This document shows positions 1 through 8,484 of a stretch of 31,375 bases of DNA, in pieces. Within the stretch, counting starts at the first letter, position 1; every line of letters starts with the position of its first letter. The stretch lies in NCBI GenBank assembly GCA_026770585.1, contig MU646541.1, positions 381,955-413,329 of the forward strand, in the 5' to 3' direction. The DNA is from Baffinella frigidus. Taxonomy: Eukaryota > Cryptophyceae > Cryptomonadales > Baffinellaceae. Made by a program: the position numbers and the translations under genes. The notes under the pieces were generated by a model. The model saw only the letters and a list, made by a program, of their open reading frames with translations, ran no database searches and was not told the origin of the DNA.

Positions 1-99
1 CCTCACACGCTCGCGTTGTCAGACACATCCCCGAGGCTCTCCGCCGTCTCCCAGCAAACTCGTGAGTGCGGGGGTTCTAACCCCGCCCCCCCCTTCCAG

Positions 100-1319
100 G
101 TGATGTCGATCTTCGTGGCCGACCTGCTCTCCCTCACGATGCTGACCCCCCCGGGCGACATCGGCGCGGACATCGTCCTCGGCAACTCCCAGCGCTTCGG
201 CGTCCCCCTCGGGTACAATCCCGAACCGACCTTCTTCTTCTGAAGCCAACATCGGGCCCCAGCCTCTTCTGAAGCCAACATCGGGCCCCAGCCGCGCGAG
301 TTTCTTACGGGTTAAGTTGCTTCTTTTGCCCGGAGCGCGGGGTGAGACACGGCGTTCAAAACCCCTTGACCCCCGCAGCGTTTCGGCGTGCCTTTCTGAC
401 ACTGCTACCCAATACCCCAACTACCCGAAACCTCAACCCCCAAACAGTATTATCCTATTCGCCACAACCGTTATTACCCCGAACCCTAAACCCCGACCCC
501 TCGCGCAGGTATGGTGGCCCCCACGCGGCGTTCCTCGCGTGCCAGGACGCGCACAAGCGCGCGGTGCCCGGGCGCATCATCGGCCTCTCGCGCGATGCTA
601 ACGGCGACAAGGTCGGATCCGCCCCCGCTTGCTCGTTTTTACACACGAGTTGCCCCTCCTCCTTCCCTCCTGGTGACCGGAACAACTCGAAGCGTAGACT
701 GGCCCGCCTTCAACTGTTTTTTTGAACGGAGTTACTAGGCTCGACACCTCTGAACAAATACACGACGTGTGGTTCTTGGCGTTTCTTTGCACGGCGACAC
801 CTGCATCGTTTGGCAGCCAGGCACGCCAGACATGGGAGATAGAGGAGGAGAGACAGGGTGAGTGAGAGGGTGAGAGGGTGCTCTACATGCCCTCTCTCCC
901 ACGGCGCAACTCCATGGCTAGCACTCCGCACCAACTCAAAACATGGTAGTAGAAACATGTCGTTGCAGGGGACTGACTGTCAGTCCAGTCCACCTTACCG
1001 GGGAGGTGTCTCAAGGACCTGCACACAGAACCCTTTCAAACTCTTGCGCCCTCACCCCCCCTGCCGGCAGGCGGTACGCCTCGCGGTCCAGGCGTTGTCA
1101 GCAATATCATGGTGTGGCGGTGGACTGACTCCATATGGTCGCGGTGGTTGCGGTGGACTGACTCCTCCCCTCCTCACAGGCGTACCGCCTCACGCTCCAG
1201 GCGCGTGAGCAAACACATGGTAGCAAACACCAACATTTCGGTGCGGTGCACTGACTGCCGTTGGTGCGGTGGACTGACTCCTCCCCTCCCGACAGGCGTA
1301 CCGCCTCGCGCTCCAGGCG

Positions 1320-1350
<31 letters not shown>

Positions 1351-4300
1351 ACTCCAACATCTGCACTGCCCAGGTGCCCCCCCCCCTGAACCCGAAAACC
1401 TCAACCCTCAGCCCTGTTGTGTGAAATTGAATAAGCAACTATTGGTGAGGAGCCACCTACCAACGGCTTGACGACCTCGATACACGGTGGCGCGTCCCCC
1501 CGGTTATCGAGGAGAGCACACACGCTGCGAACGAACCCCCTCTGGGTACTGCCGTGGTCGGAGTTCCCCATACTACCGTCATATCTGCAGAATCTACAAA
1601 AAAATCACTGAGACCCCAGCGGCGTTGCCCGGTTCAGCTGTCGTAGCCTCCCGCGCCTTCTCCCGCGCTCCTCAACCCTCAACCCTCCCCCGTAAATCGA
1701 CAGCAGCCCGTAAATCGGCAGCAACCCGTCAACCGACAGCCGCTAAACCCCGCCCACCCCTAAACCTTGACCCTCCACAGGCCCTTCTTGCCAACACCGC
1801 GGCGTTCTACGGGATCTACCACGGCCCCGACGGCCTCAAGAAGATCGCCGAGCGCGTCAACGGCCTCGCCAAGACCTTCGCCGCTGGCCTCAAGGGCGCC
1901 GGCATCAAGGTGCGTCTCCTAGCTCTGTCTCGCAGTCTATTTGGGCTCACCAATCTGCTTTCCCTGGGCTGTATCCCGTGCCAAAGTTGACGAGTTTGTA
2001 CTGCGGGCCTGGTGTGTCAACTTGAGAACAGTCGCCAAGACCTTCGCCTCCCTCATCAAGGCGCGTCTCGCAACAACATCCACTCATTACGAGCTTAGCA
2101 AAGCGTGCGTTCAGATTCCGTAGGAGCTTAGGCAAGATGGCACCTTGGCACTTTCCTCAAGGGCGCGGGCACCAAAGTGCGGTGCCCTCGCTCTGCAGAG
2201 ACGTGTCTCTGGTGACAGACGATGCGAATCTCTCTCCGCTCTCGCTTGCGCTTGGTCAACAAAGACAGATGTGGGTTCAGGTGAGCGGGGTGTTGAGACA
2301 TCTCTGTACCGATCTGCGGGGATGTTTTCTGCTGAGAGTTGCTAGGGTTGAATGTGGTGAGACAAACAAACATTGAGGGTTTTCTCTTGCAATGAGATAG
2401 TTCTGACGAGATTTTTCCGTGTTGCATCCATCAGGTGAGCGACATGCCGTTCTTCGACACTGTCCGCATCAATGACGTTGACGCCCCCGCGCTCATGAAG
2501 GCCGCCATCGCCGCCGAGATGAACCTCCGCATGTACGCGACCCTACACTCCTCCTTTTCGCGCTAAAGTTGACGGATTTGTACCACGGAGCGAGGATGGC
2601 AACTTTAGAATAGGGCGGTCGCGCTCTTGACAGCCGCCGAGATGAACCTCCGCATGCACCACCCCAAACCCTGAACCCCGAAACAATCAACCCTCAACCC
2701 TGAGCCATCTCCCAAACCCTCTCACCTTTCCACCGCATGCCACGTCATCTGTCAACTTCCGCAATTGACTTTGGCTGCTTGCCCCAAACCCCACACCCTC
2801 AACCCCACACCCTCAACCCCACACCCCGCCCCAGGTACGACGCCAAGACCATCACGGTGGCGTTCGACGAGACGGCCGGCCCCGCGGACGTCGTGAAGCT
2901 CCTCGGCGTCTTCGGCGTGAAGACCGTGGATTTCGACGCGCTTTCGGCGACCGTCACTCCCGGGTTCTCCGGCTCGCTGCACCGCACTTCCGAGTACATG
3001 ACTGCGGAGGTGTTCCACAAGTTCCGCACCGAGACGGAGCTCATGTACACCCCACACTCTACCTGCACCCTCAACCCTCAAACCCTAAAGCTTACCACAC
3101 CCCACACCCTACCTGCACCCTCAACCCTAAAGCTTACCCCCGAACCCTCAACTCTCAACCCCAAACCCTGAACTCTAAACCGTCAACCCTAACCAACCCC
3201 CACTAGACCCTTATCCCCAAACTCTGGACCCTGCACTCTAAACCCTGACCGCCAAACATCCCCAAACCCTAAACACCAATCCCAAACCCCTCAACCCCAC
3301 ACACGAAACCAGGCGCTACATGTTCCACCTGCAGTCCAAGGACTACGGTCTCAACACGGGCATGATCCCCCTCGGGTCCGACCCCCAAACCCTAAACCCA
3401 AAACCCCCATCCCTAACAAACAATACACAACGAAACATAATTATTCGAAACATTATTATTTATTATTCAAACACTGAAACATTATTATTTATTATTCAAA
3501 CATGAAATAATAAACAATGAACCCGAAACCCTACGCCAGGTCCTGCACGATGAAGCTGAACTCGGCGTCCGAGATGATCCCGGTCACGTGGCCGGAGATC
3601 AACTCCATCCACCCCTTCGTGCCGGTCGACCAGGTGCCAAACCGAACCCTTAACCCCCGAACCCTACACACCCTACACACCAAACACACCCTACACGCCC
3701 TTCATCCTTGACTCTACGCCCTTGACTCTACACACCCTCAACCATACACACACGACACACCCTGCATCCTAAACTCTTCACACCCTAAACTATACACACC
3801 CTGCACACCCTGAACCCTCAATCCACCCTACACACCCAAAATAATTCAAAAACTACACATCCTCTAAACCATACACACCCTACACACCCGAACCCCTGAA
3901 CCCTCATCCGTGATCTTCAAATCCAGGTGCCCGGGTACCACGAGATGCTGACGGAGCTGGGCGACTGGCTGATCGACATCACGGGCTTCGACGCGATCTC
4001 CCTCCAGCCCAACGCCGGCGCCTCTGGCGAGTACGCTGGTACACCCCCCCACCCTAGACCCTAGACCCCTACCCTACTCCGTGTCAGCCGACCGGGCCTT
4101 GGCGGTTGCTCGGGGACGTGCCGGTAGTCACACTGTGTACCGCCCGCTCAGAGGCCGGTACTAATCCTCAGGGTTTAGGGTTTACATGTGTAGGGTGTAG
4201 GGTCTGGCTGATCGACACCACGGGCTTCGACGCGATCGCCCTCCAGCCCAACGCGGGCGCCTCGGGCGAGTACGCTGGTAACCACCATACCCTAAACCCC

Positions 4301-6997
4301 GAATCCCAGACCCTGGACTCTGGATCCTAGACCCTCGACCGATCTCCCTCCAGCCCACCGCGGGCGACTCACGTGAGTACGCTGGTATACCCCAAACCCT
4401 ACCACCCGGTGGGCTACGAGGGGTCCGGACCCCAGATTCTGGGGGGCCACGCGACCAAATTTGCACCGGAAAAGACTGAATGTTAATCAATTGCCTGAGG
4501 CAAGTTGTTGATCAAAGGCCCGTAGCCCACCGCCTCGACCCTAAACCATAAATGCCTCAACTCCAGGTCTGATGGCCATCCGTGCCTACCACCTTGACCG
4601 CAAGGACGACCACCGCAACATCTGCCTGATCCCGCGCGCGGCGCACGGCACCAACCCGGCGACCGCCGCCATGTGCGGCATGGACGTCGTCCCCATCGAG
4701 TGCGATGACCAGGGCAACACGGACATGCAGGTCAACCCTACACCCGAAACCTCAACCCTTGAAAGACCCTACACACGACACCCTACACCCCGCACCCCGC
4801 ACCCTACACCCTAAACCCTGGGCAACACGGACATACAGGTTCCCCTCCCTTCCCCTTTGGGATGGTAGCGGGCTGCTGGCGCCCTCACCTCCCCTCTCTC
4901 ACCTTGCCGCCTGGCGTGCCGCGGTCGTTTTTGATAACTTGTTTCACACACTGCTCACCCGCCCCCTCCTCCCCTCCCCTCCCCCACCCTTAGGGGTCGT
5001 CGCGGGCTGCTGGCGCCCCGACCTCCCCTCTCACCTTCCCGTCTGGTGTGCCGCGGTCGTTTTTGACTTGTTTCGCACACGGCTCACCCGCCCCCGGACC
5101 GACTGGGTTTGGGGGCGACGGGGATCAGCCGTCGAGGGGACGCGACGGGGGTCAACCGTTGAGGGGGGGGGGGGGCAATCCTCCTTACCCTCCGTGGAGG
5201 ATAAGGAGGAGAGCCGAGGGCCAGGGCCGGACCGATTTCCAGTATCCCTGAACCCTAGACCCGGATCCCGACACCCTAAACCCTCAACTCTGCACCAGGA
5301 CCTCAAGGACAAGATCGAGGAGCACAAGAACAACCTCGGCGCGCTCATGATCACCTACCCCTCCACCCACGGTGTCTTCGAGGAGACCATCGTTGAGATC
5401 TGCCAGCGCATCCACGACGCCGGCGGTAAACCCCAACCATCAACTACAAACCCCACACCCCAATCCCTTACCCCTCAAACCCTAAACCATAAACATAAAC
5501 CCCGCACCCTAATCCCAAACCCCTCAAACCTCAACACCCAACCCTCAACCCTCAACAGTAAACAATACCCCTCAACCCTCAACCAATATTCCCTCAACCT
5601 TAAACACCAACCCCCAACCCCCAGGCCTCGTGTACATGGACGGCGCGAACATGAACGCGCAGGTGGGCTACTGCTCGCCCGGGCACATCGGCGCGGACGT
5701 GTGCCACCTGAACCTCCACAAGACCTTCTGCATCCCCCACGGCGGTACACCCCACACCCTAAAACCCCTTAACCCTACACCATAAACACCAAACCACCCC
5801 ACACCCCACGCCCTAAAACCCGACACCATAAACCCCAAACACCAAATTACCCCAAACCCTAAAACCCTGAACCCTACACCATACACCCAACACCCCAAGC
5901 CCTACACCACAAACCCTAAACCCCAAACCACCTCAACCTCAACCTCCCTCAACCTCCACCTCTGAACAATCAGCGCGAAGCAACAAACCACCACCACGTA
6001 ATCCTCAATGCCCAACGCCCAATCCGAAGCTGAATCCGAAACCGCAACGCAGGCGGCGGACCGGGCATGGGGCCCATCGGGGTTGTGAAGCGCCTCGAGC
6101 CGTTCCTCCCGGGACACTCGGTGATCGCGACTGGGGGCGCGCACCGCGCGTCGGAGGGTGGCAAGAAGAGTATCAAGGCTATCGCGGCGGCGCCGTGGGG
6201 CTCTGCGTCGATCCTGCCCATCTCGTGGATGTACGCCCCTACACCCGAAATGTTGGACTGTAGACCCTACACCACCACACCACCACACACATCACACCAC
6301 ACACCCTGAACCACACACCCTGAACCACACCGTAACAATTCCTCATCCCTGAACACTCTACCCAAACCCCTAAACCCTGAACCCCAAACCCTACTCCAGG
6401 TACATCCAGATGATGGGGACGACCGGCCTGGAGCGCGCGACGGAGCTCGCGATCCTCAACGCCAACTACATGAAGGACCGCCTCAAGGGGCAGTTCGAGA
6501 CGCTCTTCATCTCATCCACGGGGCGCGTGGCGCACGAGTTCATCCTGGACCTGCGGCCGTTCAAGGAGTCGTGCGGCGTGGACGCCACGGACATCGCCAA
6601 GCGCCTCATCGACTACTCGATGCACGCGCCGACCATGTCGTGGCCCGTGGCGGGCACGCTCATGTGCGAGCCGACGGAGTCGGAGAGCAAGGAGGAGCTG
6701 GACCGCTTCTGCGACGCGCTGCTGGCGATCCGCGAGGAGATCCGCGAGATCGAAAGCGGCAAGTACGACAAGCACGACAACCTGCTCAAGAACGCCCCCC
6801 ACACCATGGCGGAGATCTCGGCCGCCGAGTGGAACCACAAGTACTCGCGGGATCAGGCTGCGTTCCCCCTCGAGGGGCTGCGCTCCAACAAGTTCTGGCC
6901 GTCGATCAAGCGCATCGACGACGTGTACGGCGACAAGAACCTCGTCATCATCCTCGAGAAGAACCAGAAGCTCAACGTTCGCGTCAAGCTCAACTGA
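100..6997 (+). CDS. GLDC: Glycine dehydrogenase (decarboxylating), P-protein, 5'-partial
   Basis: P-protein of the mitochondrial glycine cleavage system: PLP-dependent decarboxylation of glycine and transfer of the aminomethyl group to H-protein. Fourteen exons join in one frame: 100-212, 509-611, 1296-1373, 1781-1909, 2435-2532, 2835-3044, 3313-3375, 3540-3633, 3927-4038, 4567-4730, 5299-5425, 5625-5744, 6053-6230, 6400-6997 (TGA 6995-6997). They total 2187 nt, i.e. 728 residues. Family landmarks in order are [93 protein letters not shown] (the lysine should be the PLP Schiff base), [21 protein letters not shown] and PTESE. About 250-300 N-terminal residues, including any transit peptide, lie before the window. 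Introns are 164-684 bp and rich in CCCTAAA-like repeats and partial exon copies. The extreme C-terminus diverges from what I know of the family. Confidence 0.96.
1071..1106 (+). pseudogene. Degenerate copy 1 of GLDC exon 3 head
   Basis: The sequence after an AG at 1069-1070 resembles the first ~35 nt of the true exon at 1296 (GCGTACCGCCTCGCGCTCCAG), with indels and substitutions. It lies in intron 2 (612-1295), upstream of a better copy at 1180. It is the most decayed of three tandem copies. Confidence 0.6.
1180..1219 (+). pseudogene. Degenerate copy 2 of GLDC exon 3 head with intact acceptor
   Basis: A CACAG acceptor at 1175-1179 precedes a near-identical copy of the exon 3 start. The preceding ~30 nt (GGTGGACTGACTCCTCCCCTC) also repeat before the real acceptor at 1295, so the duplicated unit spans the splice junction. 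Reading this copy in the exon 3 frame reaches a TGA within about 25 codons, so use of this acceptor should give a premature stop. Confidence 0.8.
1924..2030 (+). repeat. F-family repeat unit in GLDC intron 4
   Basis: A flank beginning with a CTGTCTCGCAGTCTATT-type segment leads into CCAAAGTTGACG...GTCAACTTGAGAACAGTC. The ends AAGTTGAC and GTCAACTT are inverted, so the core can fold. The same unit occurs near 2563, repeatedly between 12412 and 13525, and near 15342. Confidence 0.8.
2031..2186 (+). pseudogene. Two degenerate copies of the GLDC exon 4 tail
   Basis: 2031-2060 repeats the exon 4 tail encoding AKTFA..IK, but its donor GTGCGT has become GCGCGT. A second, more decayed copy at 2137-2182 (CTCAAGGGCGCGGGCACCAAA) keeps a GTGCGG donor-like site. 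Both lie inside intron 4. Confidence 0.75.
2563..2614 (+). repeat. F-family repeat unit in GLDC intron 5
   Basis: CTAAAGTTGACGGATTTG...GGCAACTTTAGAATAG matches the dispersed ~50-bp F unit. It sits between the true exon 5 tail and its degenerate copy at 2617. Confidence 0.75.
2617..2658 (+). pseudogene. Degenerate copy of GLDC exon 5 tail
   Basis: GCCGCCGAGATGAACCTCCG is repeated exactly from the real exon end (2513-2532), followed by CATGCACC in place of CATGTACG. The donor GT is therefore lost by one substitution. Confidence 0.8.
3051..3312 (+). repeat. CCCTAAA-like intron filler (GLDC intron 6, representative)
   Basis: Degenerate telomere-type motif (CCCTAAACCC, CCCTCAACCC, CCCACACCCT) fills most of this intron. 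The same material dominates introns 1, 3, 7-13 of GLDC, nearly always with the C-rich strand as the sense strand. An exception is 4166-4200 in intron 9, where AGGGTTTAGGGTTT runs on the sense strand. Confidence 0.85.
3446..3513 (+). repeat. AT-rich tandem repeat in GLDC intron 7
   Basis: Two near-identical ~33-bp units of GAAACATTATTATTTATT followed by ATTCAAACA. It is the only strongly AT-rich block in the gene, inside a 164-bp intron, and it gives a local base-composition break. Confidence 0.85.
4204..4277 (+). pseudogene. Copy 1 of GLDC exon 9 tail with intact donor
   Basis: 74 nt nearly identical to 3965-4038, encoding [20 protein letters not shown]-like peptide, followed by the same GCTG|GT donor context. 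Differences are mostly single substitutions, several synonymous relative to the true exon. It lies in intron 9, about 239 nt downstream of the real exon end. Confidence 0.9.
4339..4384 (+). pseudogene. Copy 2 of GLDC exon 9 tail, decayed
   Basis: A third, shorter version of the exon 9 tail (GATCTCCCTCCAGCCCACCG through GAGTACGCTG|GT) follows the second by about 107 nt. It keeps the donor GT. Confidence 0.85.
4407..4532. mobile_element. Foldback element family D, copy 1
   Basis: The ends CGGTGGGCTACG and CGTAGCCCACCG are inverted repeats, with partial inner symmetry and no coding capacity. A second copy with the same ends lies at 27211-27348. It sits in GLDC intron 9 just after the last exon echo. 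The structure is that of a MITE. Confidence 0.75.
4820..4838 (+). pseudogene. Short copy of GLDC exon 10 tail
   Basis: GGGCAACACGGACATACAG|GT repeats the last 19 nt of exon 10 (4712-4730) with one substitution and with a donor GT, about 108 nt into intron 10. Confidence 0.8.
4855..5094 (+). repeat. Tandem duplication in GLDC intron 10
   Basis: Two ~110-120-bp units share CGGGCTGCTGGCGCCC, TGCCGCGGTCGTTTTTGA and CTCACCCGCCCCC. They are not exon-derived as far as I can see. Confidence 0.8.
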
Positions 6998-7125
6998 GCG
7001 CCTGAGTGAGATACATAGTGAGATAGTGTGTGGGTGTGTGTGTGAGAAAGAAGGCCTCTTTATTGAAGCGGGCATGAAAACACTGCGGCGTAATGCGTCA
7101 CCAGAGGGCGCGAGAGGAGCAGGCC

Positions 7126-7176
7126 TGGACGGGCCCGCCTCTGAGGTCCAGGTCCTGGACGGGCCCGCCTCGGGGG
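7126..7176. repeat. Dispersed GAGGCGGGCCCGTCC motif, tandem pair
   Basis: CTGGACGGGCCCGCCTC occurs twice here. The reverse complement recurs near 7550, 8128, 14990, 25682 and 26943, always as a ~20-bp island in otherwise unrelated sequence. Confidence 0.7.
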
Positions 7177-7235
7177 ACAAGGCTCTGAGGGCTCTGAGCG
7201 GCGTCGCACCTGGGCGTGTTCTAATTGATTAACAG

Positions 7236-7357
7236 TACAGAAGTACCTCGCTCATAAGAAACCGCCCTCCGCTAGGACCCTACAGTAGGCCCATGCCTAG
7301 AGCCCTATGTTGGTCCCAAGGGGGTGATCGGTTTCTTATGAGCGAGGTACCCCAGTA
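7236..7357. mobile_element. Foldback element family A, copy 1
   Basis: About 120 bp with long imperfect inverted ends (GTACCTCGCTCATAAGAAAC ... its complement), bordered by TA. The core has the family's CCTACAGTAGGC and CTAGGGCCCTA-like palindromes. No coding capacity. Confidence 0.9.
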
Positions 7358-7674
7358 CATGTACAGCTTTCCCCCGGAAAGCACGATCCTTGCTGCGAGC
7401 GTGGAGCGTGAAATGTCAGGGCTTGCCATAGAACTGGTGTGATGACGCAGTCTGCAGGAGCACCTCGCCCACACTACCGCCCCCCCCCCCCTAGCTAGGA
7501 ACCACCGTAGGGCTAGAAGCTTACCCAAATTACCGTCGACCTGATGGCCCCGAGGCGGGCTCGTCCTGGACTAAACGGGTTCTCACACCTCCTCGGACAG
7601 TCTCGCATCCCGCGCACGAGGAGAGGCCCACGTTATCCTTTGATGGTACATTTTCTCGGCACGATGGGAGTTGC

Positions 7675-7797
7675 TACAAGGATACCTCGCTCTTACGAAA
7701 GCGCCTCCCCCTAGAGGACCCTACAGTAGGCCTATGCGTAGGGCCCTACGGTGGTCCCTAGGGGGTGGCGCTTTCTTGTGAGCGAGGTACCCCTGTA
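7675..7797. mobile_element. Foldback element family A, copy 2
   Basis: Same ends and core as copy 1, somewhat diverged on the left (GATACCTCGCTCTTACGAAA). It ends GAGCGAGGTACCCCTGTA. Confidence 0.9.
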
Positions 7798-7881
7798 CAT
7801 CCTTTTCGGCAGGCGCGCCTCGACACTACCTGCACTCTACCATTTCTCTCTCCAGAGAAAACTTGCGCCCGCAAGTACGTG

Positions 7882-7991
7882 CATCCCTTAGGTGCCCATA
7901 GGGCGAATGTTCGCCCTCACTCGCCCTAGGCAGATCCTAGGGCCCTACGGTACACGTAGGGCGTATGCGCCTACTCGCCACGTAAGGGACA
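7882..7991. mobile_element. Foldback element family B, copy 1 (diverged)
   Basis: Begins CATCCCTTAGGTGCCCAT and ends TCGCCACGTAAGGGACA. The core AGATCCTAGGGCCCTACGGT matches the B family, but this is a diverged member. Confidence 0.65.
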
Positions 7992-8351
7992 CTCAGCCTC
8001 CTCTCTACATCTACACGCTCCTCTGCCATACCCCTCTGCAGAGCACACGTACTCAACCTCCTCCCTACATCTACATGCTCCCGCCTTGGATCAGCCCAAC
8101 GCCTAAAGTCTACATCAATGACCTCTCTCTCCGCCCGAGGCGGGCCCGTCCTGAGTCCGACCTCACACCGCCTACATGTATGTTGGGAGCTCGAAGAACC
8201 TAAAGAACCTATCCATGTGTGAGGACGCTCCTCCGACTCGGGGCCGCTTCTGACCCGTGCCGTGTGAGCCTAGGTCGGACAGGTTGTGAGCCTCGGACGG
8301 TTTCGCGCCCACCCCATTGGCCTCGCCCACCGTGGCCCTCCTCCCTACATC

Positions 8352-8472
8352 TACAGGGGTACCTCGCTCATAAGAAACCGCCCCCCCCTAGGAACCTACA
8401 GTAGGACCATGCCTAGGGCCCTATGGTGGTCCTAGGGGGGTGGGCGTTTCTTATGAGCGAGGCACCCCTGTA
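8352..8472. mobile_element. Foldback element family A, copy 3
   Basis: A canonical A element, TACAGGGGTACCTCGCTCAT to GAGGCACCCCTGTA. Its right end is 12 bp from the stop codon of RAD51D (8485-8487), so it probably lies in that gene's 3' UTR. Confidence 0.92.
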
Positions 8473-8484
8473 CACCCCCCTCCC

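Larger units (their letters stand above)
6998..8484. other. Intergenic region between convergent GLDC and RAD51D
   Basis: No protein-coding gene recognised. It contains the GLDC 3' flank with a GT-rich stretch (7019-7045), a short GGACGGGCCCGCCTC duplication, three A-family foldback elements, one B-family element, and a thrice-repeated CTCCCTACATCTACA-like motif (about 8000, 8063 and 8341). Confidence 0.6.

Noticed and set aside
4705-5772. 355-codon plus-strand frame through GLDC introns
   Set aside because: Reads through two introns of CCCTAAA-like and C-rich repeat plus out-of-frame exons; only short parts coincide with true exons 11 and 12.
6512-7180. 222-codon minus-strand frame opposite GLDC exon 14
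   Set aside because: Shadow of a GC-rich true exon; the plus-strand product matches P-protein throughout.
8219-8310. Shared coding segment SLGRTGxEPR also seen near 20650
   Set aside because: The match (GTGAGCCTxGGTCGGACAGG) occurs in non-coding settings at both places; treated as a short dispersed repeat, not an exon.
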